Of a stretch of 64,000 nucleotides of DNA, positions 26,045 to 34,594 are shown in pieces. The notes under the pieces were generated by a model, which saw only the letters and a list, made by a program, of their open reading frames with translations, was not told where the DNA came from and ran no database searches. Made by a program: the position numbers and the translations under genes. This DNA comes from Achromobacter denitrificans NBRC 15125. Its GTDB lineage: Bacteria; Pseudomonadota; Gammaproteobacteria; Burkholderiales; Burkholderiaceae_B. Position 1 is the first letter of the stretch. Every line of letters starts with the position of its first letter. The DNA is taken from contig NZ_BCTQ01000021.1 of the NCBI RefSeq assembly GCF_001571365.1, forward strand, positions 53,963-117,962. The letters run 5' to 3'.

Positions 26045-26962
26045 GTGGAGAATCTCAATGCGTTGCGCGTGTTCGTCCACGTGGCGGAGACGCGCAGCTT
26101 TACCCAGGCCGCCAAGCGCCTGGGGCTTACTTCCTCGGCGGTCAGCAAGGCCATTACCCGGCTCGAACAGGAGCTGGACGTGCGGCTGTTGCACCGCACG
26201 ACCCGTTCGGTGGGCCTGACCAACGACGGCGCCAGCTTCTTCGAGCACTGCCTGCAGATCCTGGGGCAGATCGAGGAAGCCGAAAACTTGCTGGGCCGGG
26301 CCACGTCCAGCGCGCACGGGCGGCTGCGGGTGCACCTGCCCGTGGGGTTCGGGCGGCGCGTGATCATGCCGATGCTGCCTCGCTTCCTGAAGCAGCATCC
26401 CAACCTCGTGCTCGACGCGGAATTGAGCGACCGCAACGTGGACCTGGCCTACGAGGGCATCGACGTTGCGGTGCAGATCGGGGAGCCGGCCGACGCCCGG
26501 CTGATCGCGCGCAAGCTGTGCCACTTGCGCTTCATGGCCTGCGCCTCGCCCGAATACCTGGCGCAGCACGGCGAGCCGCGCACGCCGGAGGACCTGGACG
26601 GCCACCACTGCATGGCCTACGTGCTGATGCACACCGGCCGCTATCGGGAATGGCCGTTCAGCAAGAACGGCGTGCCCTGCCCCAAGACCGTGTCGGGGCA
26701 GCTCAACGTCAACAACGCGGAGTCGCTGCTGGAGGCGGCCTCGTCGGGCCTGGGCATCGCCATGATCAGCAACTTCACGGCGGCCGAGGCCATCCGCGCG
26801 GGGCGGCTGCGCCCGATCCTGACCGACTACGTGGGGGAGGGGCCGCCGGTATCGGTGGTGTACCTGCCCAGCCGCAATCTGTCGATCAAGGTGCGCGCGT
26901 TCGTGAATTTCCTGGTGGACGAGATCTCGGGCAATCCCGACTGGGACAAGATCATGCCGTGA
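26045..26962 (+). CDS. LysR-type transcriptional regulator
   Basis: 305 residues, GTG start (MENLNALRVFVHVAETRSF) with GGGAGGCGGAAG upstream. Helix-turn-helix at about residues 18-50 (SFTQAAKRLGLTSSAVSKAITRLE). The effector domain is of the CrgA/AaeR type (GRLRVHLPVGFGRRVIMPML, NVDLAYEGIDVAVQIGE). It diverges from the 13-gene leftward cluster and is the likely regulator of it. Its 3' end overlaps by 11 bp the 3' end of the convergent MmgE/PrpD gene at 26952. Confidence 0.93.
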   Translation: MENLNALRVFVHVAETRSFTQAAKRLGLTSSAVSKAITRLEQELDVRLLHRTTRSVGLTNDGASFFEHCLQILGQIEEAENLLGRATSSAHGRLRVHLPVGFGRRVIMPMLPRFLKQHPNLVLDAELSDRNVDLAYEGIDVAVQIGEPADARLIARKLCHLRFMACASPEYLAQHGEPRTPEDLDGHHCMAYVLMHTGRYREWPFSKNGVPCPKTVSGQLNVNNAESLLEAASSGLGIAMISNFTAAEAIRAGRLRPILTDYVGEGPPVSVVYLPSRNLSIKVRAFVNFLVDEISGNPDWDKIMP

Positions 26963-28385
26963 CGGCCGGGCCGGCCACGCGCGCTCGCGCCAGCAGGTCG
27001 GCCAGGGGCTGGGCCGAGCCGGCGCCGAACACGCCGCGCGCGGCCTCCAGGATCCGGGCGGCCGATTCCGCGCCCGCCGCGGCCGAGGCCAGCGACATGA
27101 ATTTGCCGTCGATCTCGTCGCGCGACATGGGGTTTTCCGGCATGCCGCGCGAATAATCGACCTTGCGGCTCAGCGTCTTGCCCTGCCGGGTGGTGAGCGT
27201 GACCCGGCCGCCGTAGATCTCCGGATAGGCGCGGTCGATCTCCGGATCGATCTCGATTTCGACGCGCTGCGCCAAGGCCACCACCTGCGGCTCGACGATG
27301 CGCTCGGGCGTGAACTGCTCCAGGTAGGCCTGGCCGTCGAACATCGCCACGGCGATGTTGTAGCGCAGGCTCATCTGGGCGTTCAAGACCGAGTCGGCCC
27401 GGTATTCGAAGCCCGTTTGCGTGTCGACCACGCCGGCCACGCCGGCCACGACCCGTTCGACGTCGGCGGGCTTGAGCCCGTTCTCGCGCATGAGGTCCAG
27501 CACGGCGTCGACGCAGGCGTGGTTGCTGCCGCAGCAGGCGTAGGGCTTGAAGCAGGTTTCGTCGGAATGCCAGCGGCGGCCCAGTCCTTCGACCAGAAGG
27601 CCCGGGCGCGGCGTGTCCGACATGCCGAACAGCAGCCCGCCGTCCTCGGCCTCCAGGATGTAGCGCGGGCCGACGAAGCCGCGTTGCGCCAGCAGGGCCG
27701 CCATTAGTCCGGCCTGCGCGGAGCGGCCGGGGTGCATGCGCTTGCTCATTCCGCCGTCGGAGGTAAAGGCCCAGGTTCCCGCCGACTGCGTGCCGGCCAG
27801 GCCCAGCGCGCTGGCCGTCGTGTCGGCGTCGAGCCCCAGCATCACGCAGGCGGCCGCCGCTGCCGCGAAGGTGCCCGTGGTGCCGGTCAGGTGCCAGCCG
27901 CGCATGCGCGTGCGGCTCGGGTTGCTTGCCTGGCTGACGCGGTTCATGGCTTCGTAGCCCGCCGCCATGCCCGCCAGCATCAGGTCGCCGCCGGCCCGCT
28001 GGCGTTCGGCCAGCGCCAGCACCACGGGCACCACCAGGGCGCCCGGGTGGATCTTCGCGCGGCTGTGGTCGTCGAAGTCGAAGCTGTGGATGGCGGTTCC
28101 GCCGGCCAGCACCGTGTTGACCGCGCTGACGCGCGCATCGCCGCCCCACAGGGCGGCTTCGGCCGGACCCTGCTGCTCGCGAGCGAAGTCGGCCATGATG
28201 CGGCCCCAGGGCGTCGTCAGGCCGTACAGGCCGCAGCCCAGCGCGTCCACCAGGGCGTCGTCGAGAATGGCGCGGGTCTTGGCGGGGATGTCGCCGGGCC
28301 TTATTCCCGCGATGAACGCCGCCAGTTCCCGGGTTACGCCGCGGTGATCGCGCGCCAGCTTTTTCCATGCTTCCAGATCGTCCAC
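26952..28385 (-). CDS. MmgE/PrpD-family protein
   Basis: 477 residues, GTG start (MDDLEAWKKLARDHRG). Blocks: ILDDALVDALGCGLYG, AIHSFDFDDHSRAKIHPG, GMAAGYEAMNRVS, TGTTGTFAAAAAA, GLAGTQSAGTWAF, GFVGPRYILEA and FKPYACCGSNHACVDA. This is the fourth MmgE/PrpD paralogue. It is separated from the cluster by the LysR gene, whose end it overlaps by 11 bp in convergent orientation. Its own promoter must lie in the 185-bp gap before the TauE gene. Same leftward direction as the cluster, so it may belong to the same regulon. Confidence 0.9.
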   Translation of the reverse strand: MDDLEAWKKLARDHRGVTRELAAFIAGIRPGDIPAKTRAILDDALVDALGCGLYGLTTPWGRIMADFAREQQGPAEAALWGGDARVSAVNTVLAGGTAIHSFDFDDHSRAKIHPGALVVPVVLALAERQRAGGDLMLAGMAAGYEAMNRVSQASNPSRTRMRGWHLTGTTGTFAAAAAACVMLGLDADTTASALGLAGTQSAGTWAFTSDGGMSKRMHPGRSAQAGLMAALLAQRGFVGPRYILEAEDGGLLFGMSDTPRPGLLVEGLGRRWHSDETCFKPYACCGSNHACVDAVLDLMRENGLKPADVERVVAGVAGVVDTQTGFEYRADSVLNAQMSLRYNIAVAMFDGQAYLEQFTPERIVEPQVVALAQRVEIEIDPEIDRAYPEIYGGRVTLTTRQGKTLSRKVDYSRGMPENPMSRDEIDGKFMSLASAAAGAESAARILEAARGVFGAGSAQPLADLLARARVAGPAVTA

Positions 28386-28570
28386 CTTTGCCGCTCCTTG
28401 CTCGAACTCTCGTGTTTGCCCGCGGACTCGCGCCCAGGAACGTCGATGATAGGAGCGATGCGCGCGGGCATCTATCGGCCCCGGATCAGATCAGTTATGA
28501 AAGAAATTCAATAACGGCGCAGGCCGGCGCGATTAGACTGTCGGGCGCCGTCCGCCCACCCGAGAACGCC

Positions 28571-29317
28571 ATGTCATTCGTCCCGCCGGAAATCACGCCC
28601 GTGTTCGCCGCCGTCCTGGTGGTCACCAGCTTTCTCACGTCGGCGCTGACCGCCGCGATGGGCCTGGGCGGGGGCGTGGCCATGCTGGCGGTGTTGAGCC
28701 TGGGCCTGCCGGTAACCAGCGTGCTGCCGGTACACGGCGTGGTGCAGATGGGCTCGAACGGCGGGCGCGTCATCATCCAGCGCCGCTACCTGGTGGGCAG
28801 CCTGCTGGTCTGGTTCACGCTGGGCAGCCTGGCGGGCATCGCGCTGGGCGCCTCGGTGGTGGTCAGCATTCCGGACGCGCTGGCCAAGGGGGCGCTGGCG
28901 CTCTTCATCCTGTGGTCGGTCTACCGCAAGAAACCCAGCGCCGTGGCCCGGACCCACGGCAAGACGTACTTCGTGCTGGGCGGGGCGGTGTCCAGTTTCT
29001 GCACCATGCTGGTGGGCGCCACCGGGCCGCTGGTCGCCGCGCTGCTCGCCAGCACGGGGCTGATCAAGCAGCCGCTGGTGGCCACGCACGCGGCCTGCAT
29101 GGTGATTCAGCACGGCATGAAGATCCTGGTCTTCGGTACCCTGGGTTTCGCGTACGCGCAGTGGGGGCCCCTGATCGCGGCGATGATCGCCAGCGGGGTG
29201 GCCGGCACCTGGGTCGGCACCCGCACGCTGGACAACCTGCCCGAGGCGACCTTCCGGCTCGGCTTCAGGATCGTGATGACTTTGATCAGCCTGCACATGA
29301 TCTGGCAGATTTTCTGA
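28571..29317 (+). CDS. TauE/SafE-family membrane permease
   Basis: 248-residue polytopic inner-membrane protein of the sulfite/sulfonate-exporter family. About seven or eight hydrophobic segments are visible. The first repeat carries GLGGGVAMLAVLSLGLP and the second VSSFCTMLVGATGPLVAALL with G-x-H-type helix ends, as in the family's two-repeat topology. The start at 28571 gives the usual length. Members export sulfite, sulfoacetate or related anions, or carry organic anions. Divergent from the MmgE/PrpD gene, so an organic-anion role tied to that enzyme is possible but unproven. Confidence 0.88.
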   Translation: MSFVPPEITPVFAAVLVVTSFLTSALTAAMGLGGGVAMLAVLSLGLPVTSVLPVHGVVQMGSNGGRVIIQRRYLVGSLLVWFTLGSLAGIALGASVVVSIPDALAKGALALFILWSVYRKKPSAVARTHGKTYFVLGGAVSSFCTMLVGATGPLVAALLASTGLIKQPLVATHAACMVIQHGMKILVFGTLGFAYAQWGPLIAAMIASGVAGTWVGTRTLDNLPEATFRLGFRIVMTLISLHMIWQIF

Positions 29318-29442
29318 GCGCGGGGCGGCCGGGGCCTTGCGCATCCCGTCGCGGACGCGAACCTGCGCGGCTGGTTCGCGGGCATTACCGGCGCGTCCGC
29401 CGGATCGCCGCATTCAAGGATATAGTGGTCGCCCTCAAGGTT

Positions 29443-29459
29443 CCCGCCTTTGCGGCGGG
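29443..29459 (+). other. Short GC hairpin upstream of the SUKH-type gene
   Basis: CCCGCC-TTTGC-GGCGGG, a 6-bp stem 126 nt after the TauE/SafE stop and 31 nt before the next start. A weak T-run (ATTTTC) follows, so it may be a modest terminator. Confidence 0.3.
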
Positions 29460-29489
29460 CCAGGATTTTCTCAGCTTCAGGATGTTTGC

Positions 29490-30071
29490 ATGACCATGGC
29501 CGCCGAACAGTTTCACGAACGCATCTGGGAGATCCTGGATCCGGTGGAGACGCAGTATTTCGAGGTCGTGGCCGCGCCCGTGCCCGATGCGGAATCGATC
29601 GCCGGGCTGGAGGCCGCCGTCGGCTTTCCGCTGCCGGCGGCGTTCGCGGCCTTTTGCCAGCGCACCAATGGTCTGTGCGTGATGGCGCGCGAGGAAGTCT
29701 GGCCGCGCGCGAAGGAGTTCGAGGTGGGCCCTGCCTGGACTTTCTGGCGCGGTCTGGTGCTGCTGGGCATCGATGCGCCGGAATTGCCCGAATGGGCCAG
29801 CATCTCGGCGCAGCAGCGCCAGCTCGCCGAAGCCGGCTTGCCCGGCATCCTGCCCGTGTTGAAGATCGTGGGCGACGGCAGCCGGATCTGGGGCGTGGAT
29901 CAGGCGGGGACGCTCGTGGTGATCGACGACATGACCGATCCGGAGCCCCTGGGCGGCGACCTCACCGACCTCTACGCCGAGCAGATCGCCGAACTGATGC
30001 GGCGCCAGCAGGATATGGCGTTGCGACTGGCCGAGCGCGCGACGCGCAAGAAGGGCAAGTCGCCGAATTAG
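29490..30071 (+). CDS. SMI1/KNR4 (SUKH)-type protein
   Basis: 193 residues. The N-terminal two thirds show the SUKH pattern: a helix ending in SIAGLEAAVGFPLPAAFAAFCQ (I/L-x-x-L-E-x-x-x-G-x-P-L-P-x-x-F), then NGLCVM and later strands such as GDGSRIWGVDQ. SUKH proteins are widespread cytoplasmic immunity proteins against contact-dependent and T6SS toxins. It lies just upstream of a T6SS PAAR gene, and no toxin is adjacent, so it may be an orphan immunity gene. The C-terminus is helical and basic (RRQQDMALRLAERATRKKGK). Confidence 0.7.
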   Translation: MTMAAEQFHERIWEILDPVETQYFEVVAAPVPDAESIAGLEAAVGFPLPAAFAAFCQRTNGLCVMAREEVWPRAKEFEVGPAWTFWRGLVLLGIDAPELPEWASISAQQRQLAEAGLPGILPVLKIVGDGSRIWGVDQAGTLVVIDDMTDPEPLGGDLTDLYAEQIAELMRRQQDMALRLAERATRKKGKSPN

Positions 30072-30144
30072 CCCGGCCGGAACGCAGACCGATGTATTGC
30101 TCGACCATACCCCTAGAATCGCGCCACACCGCCCAACACCGGAA

Positions 30145-30786
30145 ATGATCCGTCTCCCGCTCAGAACGACCGCCCTGATCGCCGGCTTCGCGATGACGCT
30201 GGCCTGCCAGGCACAGCCGTCCGCGCCGGCGCCCGCGCCGCAATCGGCAACCGCATCGGCGCAGCCGCCCATCGTCGGCGCCTGGCGCAAGGTGTCCGAC
30301 GCCCAGTTCAATCAGCAATACCGCTACTCGATGCTGCCTGGCGTGGCCGCCGCGGGCAGCCGGTGGGCTGTCTATGACCACGGGGCCGGCAAGACGGTGT
30401 GCTGCCTGGTCGTGGTCGGCCCGGAGATCAGCGAAGCCGAGCTGGACGGCACTTATGGCATTCCGGGCCCGTGGATCACCGATCTGGTCAACGGCTGGAA
30501 CCTGGATGCCGCGCCGTATCGGCCCCGCGTGCAGTTGCTGCGCGCGGAAGGGGCCTTGCTCGACTACGAATTCGCGGACATGGCCGACGAGCTGGGCGGC
30601 TTGCTGTTGCCGGCCCAGGCGAAGGCGGTCGCGCCGCGCACGCTGGAGCTCGACGGCCAGCGTTACGCCGTGGAGCGCAAGGAGGTTCCGCTGGCCAGCG
30701 ATGACGGCACGGTGCATGCCTACGCGCTGCGCCCGGCCCGGGGCGGCACGCCCTTGGCGGTCGAGGTCCCCTACGGGATCTATTGA
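30145..30786 (+). CDS. Predicted lipoprotein of unknown function
   Basis: 213 residues from ATG 30145. The signal segment MIRLPLRTTALIAGFAMTLAC ends in a lipobox-like T-L-A-C, followed by a Pro/Ala-rich linker (PSAPAPAPQSATASA). The mature part has alternating strand-like stretches (SRWAVYDHGAGKTVCCLVVVG, GTYGIPGPWITDLVNGWNL). I do not recognise a family. It lies 73 nt after the SUKH-type gene and 60 nt before a membrane protein gene, all rightward, so the three may be one unit near the T6SS cluster. Confidence 0.75.
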   Translation: MIRLPLRTTALIAGFAMTLACQAQPSAPAPAPQSATASAQPPIVGAWRKVSDAQFNQQYRYSMLPGVAAAGSRWAVYDHGAGKTVCCLVVVGPEISEAELDGTYGIPGPWITDLVNGWNLDAAPYRPRVQLLRAEGALLDYEFADMADELGGLLLPAQAKAVAPRTLELDGQRYAVERKEVPLASDDGTVHAYALRPARGGTPLAVEVPYGIY

Positions 30787-30846
30787 GGGCGCTCGCGGGG
30801 CAGTTATCATCGCGGCACGCCATGACGATGGAGACGGCCGCGCGAG

Positions 30847-31863
30847 ATGAGTGCAACCCTGCAAGTCACCGAAGAACCGCTGGCCGATGAGGACCTCCTG
30901 CTGCTGCGGCGCAGCCGCGGCGGAAGATCGCTGACGGCCGTATTCGCCGGCCTGATGTTCCTGCTGCTGACCAGCAGTGCGATCCTGTTCGTCGTCCTGC
31001 TGGCATCCGACCGCAGCTTGCGCCGCGGCGCCGATGGCGTGGTGGTCCTGCTGTGCGCGGCGGCGATGGCGGGCTTTGCGGTCTTTCTTGGACGCAGGCT
31101 GTTGCGCCTGCCGCGCGCCTGGCGCCGCTACAACCGGGTATTGAAGGGGCGCGTGCCCAAGCAGATCGTTTCCGGCCACCTGACCGCCTTCGGCCCGGCC
31201 GCGGGGCCCGGCATTTGCTACGCCTTCGGCGAGCAACGCGTGGAGGTGGCCCTGCCGTTCTGGAACGAGGTCGCGAGGGACACCCGCAGCGGCTTCCGGC
31301 CCCTGACGGCCGCGGCGCTGACGGACCTGCCCGTGCGGCTGCATCTGCTGCCCCTGCAGCCCGACGCGCCGCCCGTGCTGCTGCGGGCCGAATACCCGAT
31401 GAGCGCGCAGGCCTGGAATTCGGTCGAGGAAGTCAGCGATGCCGACCGCCAGGCCGTGCGCAAGGAAGAACTGGGCGTGCGCAAGTTCCTGTTCGCGCTT
31501 GCCCTGGTGCCGCTGGTCGGCAGCCTGTTCCTGGGGCCCTTGGTCCTGCTGGCCGCGTTCTTCGTCCTCATGGGGCTCGTGCTGGGCATGCGCAGCCCCA
31601 GGCTGAAGCGCGCCCGCTACAAGCACGGGGTGCGCGGGCTGGTGGAGGAAATCGTGACCTATCGCATGCGCGCGACCAACTCGAACGTGTCCACGCTGGT
31701 CCACAACTATCGCATCGGGGGCCTGATGTACCGGGTCGAGCACTTCGGGCAGGCGGCCGCGCCGGGCCAGCGCGTCGAGTTCGAATATCTGGACGCGACG
31801 GGCTTCATGGGGCCGAGCGCCTTGTTTTTCCGGATCGAAGACCAGCCGATCATGACGCTATGA
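30847..31863 (+). CDS. Conserved-looking membrane protein of unknown function
   Basis: 338 residues with two N-terminal membrane segments (about 30-55 and 62-82), a soluble middle region of about 120 residues, then a hydrophobic pair near 215-250 (FALALVPLVGSLFLGPLVLLAAFFVLMG split by short turns). A C-terminal soluble tail follows (VEEIVTYRMRATNSNV, VEFEYLDATGFMGPSAL). No known motif is seen. It has a clean start and codon bias like the other genes, so it is real. Convergent with the PAAR gene, 58 nt apart. Confidence 0.75.
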   Translation: MSATLQVTEEPLADEDLLLLRRSRGGRSLTAVFAGLMFLLLTSSAILFVVLLASDRSLRRGADGVVVLLCAAAMAGFAVFLGRRLLRLPRAWRRYNRVLKGRVPKQIVSGHLTAFGPAAGPGICYAFGEQRVEVALPFWNEVARDTRSGFRPLTAAALTDLPVRLHLLPLQPDAPPVLLRAEYPMSAQAWNSVEEVSDADRQAVRKEELGVRKFLFALALVPLVGSLFLGPLVLLAAFFVLMGLVLGMRSPRLKRARYKHGVRGLVEEIVTYRMRATNSNVSTLVHNYRIGGLMYRVEHFGQAAAPGQRVEFEYLDATGFMGPSALFFRIEDQPIMTL

Positions 31864-31921
31864 GCGCGCGGCGCGCCGCCAGCCGTGTGGAGGCAAACTC
31901 CACGCGAACGCGCGCGAGCGC

Positions 31922-32191
31922 TCAGCCGTATTCCAGTTGATAGAAGTGCTGGCTGGCGATCAGCGTGGCGCCGCAGGACGTGCGCATCCCCTCCAGGGCG
32001 GTCATGCGGTCCGAGCTGACGTTCTGCACCCCTTCGACAATGGTGTGCGTGTCGCCGCATTGGGGGCAGGTGACGCGGTCGCCGACGCGGGCCATGGGCT
32101 GCCCGAAGATGACGACGGTTTCGTCGCCGGTCACGACGATGCCGCCGTGCGACGTTTTATCGCCTTTGCGGATGACGGAGCGTTGGGACAT
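31922..32191 (-). CDS. PAAR-domain T6SS spike-tip protein
   Basis: 89 residues. Begins MSQRSVIRKGDKTSHGG, the classic PAAR opening (G-D-x-T-x-H-G-G). It contains GQPMARVGDRVTCPQCGDTH and ends in a short C-terminal strand region with CGATLIASQH. His/Cys residues (H15, C42, C45, H49) could bind the tip metal ion. It sharpens the VgrG trimer and can carry effectors. There is no C-terminal toxin extension. The repeat-protein gene lies 20 nt upstream in the same direction, so the two are probably co-transcribed. Confidence 0.93.
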   Translation of the reverse strand: MSQRSVIRKGDKTSHGGIVVTGDETVVIFGQPMARVGDRVTCPQCGDTHTIVEGVQNVSSDRMTALEGMRTSCGATLIASQHFYQLEYG

Positions 32192-32211
32192 GTTGCGTGC
32201 GAGATACTTGC

Positions 32212-32466
32212 TTACAGATACGTGCCGTCCGGCGCAAGCCGGGCCGGGCCGACCACGAAGGTGCCGTCGGGCGCCATGCGCACCGGGCCGCCGCCGCCTT
32301 TGTAGCTGCCGTCCGGGGCGCGTTGCGGAGTGCCGGCCACATAGGTGCCGTCCGGCGCGCGGGTGATCGGGCCGTCGCCGCCGACGATGGTGCCGTCGGG
32401 CGCGCGGCGCGGCGCGCCAGCGATGAAGTGCCCGTCCGGCAGCATGCGGATCGATTTCGTCGTCAT
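32212..32466 (-). CDS. Small APDG-repeat protein next to PAAR
   Basis: 84 residues from ATG 32466 with AAGGAG upstream. Almost the entire protein is six copies of a 13-14-residue repeat with consensus R-x-A/L-P-D-G-T-Y/F-x-x-G-x-P (examples RAPDGTYVAGTPQ and RMAPDGTFVVGPA). No signal peptide, no cysteine. The regular Gly/Pro turns suggest a small beta-structured rod. I do not recognise the family. Its place directly upstream of PAAR suggests a role at the spike tip or in PAAR loading. Confidence 0.75.
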   Translation of the reverse strand: MTTKSIRMLPDGHFIAGAPRRAPDGTIVGGDGPITRAPDGTYVAGTPQRAPDGSYKGGGGPVRMAPDGTFVVGPARLAPDGTYL

Positions 32467-32502
32467 GAATGCTCCTTGGCTAGGAGCCCAGATCATAACG
32501 AA

Positions 32503-32514
32503 GCATCATGATGC
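32503..32514. promoter_or_regulatory. Perfect 12-bp palindrome in the T6SS divergent promoter region
   Basis: GCATCATGATGC lies in the 131-bp AT-richer spacer between the leftward repeat-protein/PAAR pair and rightward tssA. It could be an operator controlling one or both sides. No matching regulator is identified in the window. Confidence 0.35.
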
Positions 32515-32597
32515 GCCTTGTAATAGGAAGTGTCATCTTTGAACCTAATACGTAAACAGTTGTGGGATGATTTGCGCCTACTTACATACTTGCCCCT

Positions 32598-33725
32598 ATG
32601 ACCGACCTCAACGCCCTGTTGCAACCGATACCCGGCGACGCGCCATGCGGCGTAGACCTGGTGTTCTCGCCCGAGTTCGACGCGATCCGCGAGGCGCGCC
32701 GGCATGACGATCCCCAGCTCGACCAGGGCGATTGGGTCATCGACCTGAAAGAAGCCGACTGGCCGGAGGTGGCGCGCATTTGTTCCACGGTGCTGCGCGA
32801 TCGCAGCAAAGACATACGCATCGCGTCCTGGCTTGCGGAAGCCTGGGCCAAGACGCGCGGGTTCGCGGGCCTGCGCGATGGCTACCTGCTGATCGACGGC
32901 CTTTGCCGCGATTACTGGGAAGGCTTGCATCCCGTGCCCGAAGATGGCGACGTGCAGCAGCGCGTTGGCAACCTGGCGTGGCTGCTGTCGCGCTCGCAGC
33001 AACTCATCGGCGAGATTCCGCTGACCCAGGCCGATGGCGCGCGTTATGGGGCGGTGCTGTGGGAGGCGGCGAGCCAGCTGGCCAACGCCGTGAAGCGCAC
33101 GCCGGACAACGCCAATGAACTGACGCGCGGCAAGCTCACGCTCGACCGCTACGATGCGGCGCGGCGCGATACGCCGCCGTCGTTCTATTCCGAACTGGAC
33201 GCGCAGCTTGAGGGCTGCGCGCAATCGCTCGCGCAATTGGAGCGCACGCTGGATGAGCGGCTGGGCGAAGACAGCCCGGCGTTCTCCCGCGTGCGCGAGT
33301 CGCTGCGCAATGTCACGGAGCTGGCGCATCGGTTCGCGCGCGACGCCGGCCTGCTGGTTCGCGCCGACCTGGCGGCCGCATCGTCGCCGGCGGCTTCCGC
33401 GCCCGCCGTTCCCGCCCGTGTGGAGCCCACCTTGCCCGCCGCCGATCACTTTCCCGCTGTTCAAGCGCCGGCTCATGGCGCCCCGCCGGCCGCCGCGCGC
33501 GGACCGATCCAGACCCGCGAACAGGCGCTGGCGCAACTGCGCGAGGTAGCGGATTTCTTCCGCCGCACCGAACCGCACAGCCCGGTCGCGTACCTGGCCG
33601 ACAAGGCGGCGAGCTGGGGCGAAATGTCCTTGCACCTGTGGCTGCGCACGGTGGTCAAGAACGACGAGACGCTCTCGGGCCTGGAAGAGTTGCTCGGCAT
33701 CAAGAAGGCCGGCGAGGGCAACTGA
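32598..33725 (+). CDS. tssA: T6SS component TssA (ImpA N-terminal domain)
   Basis: 375 residues. The conserved N-terminal ImpA domain spans about residues 5-130 (LLQPIPGDAPCGVDL, DPQLDQGDWVIDLKEADW, SKDIRIASWLAEAW, FAGLRDGYLLIDGLCRDYWEGLHP). TssA caps the growing sheath and recruits baseplate parts in the cytoplasm. The middle is an Ala/Pro-rich linker, and the C-terminus is helical (REVADFFRRTEPHSPVAYLADKAASWG), as in the shorter TssA class. It is the only rightward core gene here, and its end faces the leftward OmpA-tagF-tssM group. Confidence 0.95.
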   Translation: MTDLNALLQPIPGDAPCGVDLVFSPEFDAIREARRHDDPQLDQGDWVIDLKEADWPEVARICSTVLRDRSKDIRIASWLAEAWAKTRGFAGLRDGYLLIDGLCRDYWEGLHPVPEDGDVQQRVGNLAWLLSRSQQLIGEIPLTQADGARYGAVLWEAASQLANAVKRTPDNANELTRGKLTLDRYDAARRDTPPSFYSELDAQLEGCAQSLAQLERTLDERLGEDSPAFSRVRESLRNVTELAHRFARDAGLLVRADLAAASSPAASAPAVPARVEPTLPAADHFPAVQAPAHGAPPAAARGPIQTREQALAQLREVADFFRRTEPHSPVAYLADKAASWGEMSLHLWLRTVVKNDETLSGLEELLGIKKAGEGN

Positions 33726-33796
33726 GACGTCGCCGGGCGGCCGCAAGTCGCGGCGAGCCGGCAACGCCGCCGTCGCAGCCCCCGGCGGGCGTGGCC

Positions 33797-34591
33797 TTAC
33801 CTGGCCGCGCGGAACTCGATGCGCCGGTTCTTGGCGCGGCCTTCCGGCGTGGCGTTGGTGGCCACCGGTTGGTCGGGGCCGGCGCCCATGGCCTCGAAGC
33901 GCGACACCGGCAGCCCCTTGTCCACCAGATAATCCCGCACCGCGTCCGCGCGCGCCTGGCTGAGCGCCAGATTGGTGCTGCGGCTGCCGGAGCTGTCGGT
34001 ATGGCCGATGATCTGGATCTTGTCGGCGCGCAGCTTGGGCACGGCGTCGGCCACGCGGTCCAGCAGCTCGCGGCCGCGCGCCGTCAAGCGGGTGCTGCCT
34101 GTTTCGAATTCCACCACGCGATTGCTCAGCAGGTTGTCCAGCACGTCCTGCTCGTCCTTGCCGGCGGACACGCGCAGGCCGTTGACGATCTTGTAGGTGG
34201 GATTGAGCGAGGTCGCGAAAGTGCTGGCGATCTGCTGGCGCGAGGCTTCGTTGTCCACCTCTCCGCGCAGCCGGATCTGCGTGCCGTCGATTTCCAGCTG
34301 GCCCCGGTTGATCTGCTTGAGCGGACTGTCCAGCAGCTTGCCCACGTGCTGCGACCAGTTGGGCGGAGCGACGACGCCGCCCACATCGATGCGGTCGATC
34401 ACGTTGCCCACGCCATACACCTTTTGCAGCCGCTGCAGCACGTCGGCCTTGGTGGCCTCGTCCGGCACCGCGCCGCTGGCGACGACTTGGCCAGGCTGGG
34501 GAATGACATTGGCGGGAACCACCGTGGCCGCGTCCTGGGCATGCGCCGAGCAGGAGAGGGCGGCAGCCAGGACCAGAAAGAATGTGCGCAT
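33797..34591 (-). CDS. T6SS-associated OmpA-type peptidoglycan-binding protein
   Basis: 264 residues with a Sec signal peptide (MRTFFLVLAAALSCSAHA). The middle has two BON-like repeats (LQRLQKVYGVGNVIDRID; LRGEVDNEASRQQI). The C-terminal OmpA domain starts near 160 (VEFETGSTRLTARGRELLDRVADA) and contains GHTDSSGSRSTNLALSQARADAVRDYL and NRRIEF, which bind diaminopimelate in peptidoglycan. It probably anchors the TssJLM membrane complex to the wall, as TagL-type proteins do, but it is soluble-periplasmic rather than fused to TssL. Four bases downstream of tagF. Confidence 0.9.
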   Translation of the reverse strand: MRTFFLVLAAALSCSAHAQDAATVVPANVIPQPGQVVASGAVPDEATKADVLQRLQKVYGVGNVIDRIDVGGVVAPPNWSQHVGKLLDSPLKQINRGQLEIDGTQIRLRGEVDNEASRQQIASTFATSLNPTYKIVNGLRVSAGKDEQDVLDNLLSNRVVEFETGSTRLTARGRELLDRVADAVPKLRADKIQIIGHTDSSGSRSTNLALSQARADAVRDYLVDKGLPVSRFEAMGAGPDQPVATNATPEGRAKNRRIEFRAAR

Positions 34592-34594
34592 GTC

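Noticed and set aside
32212..32466. Regular 39-42-bp DNA repeats considered as a regulatory or CRISPR-like array
   Set aside because: They encode the APDG protein repeats in one frame with a good start and Shine-Dalgarno, so coding is the better explanation.
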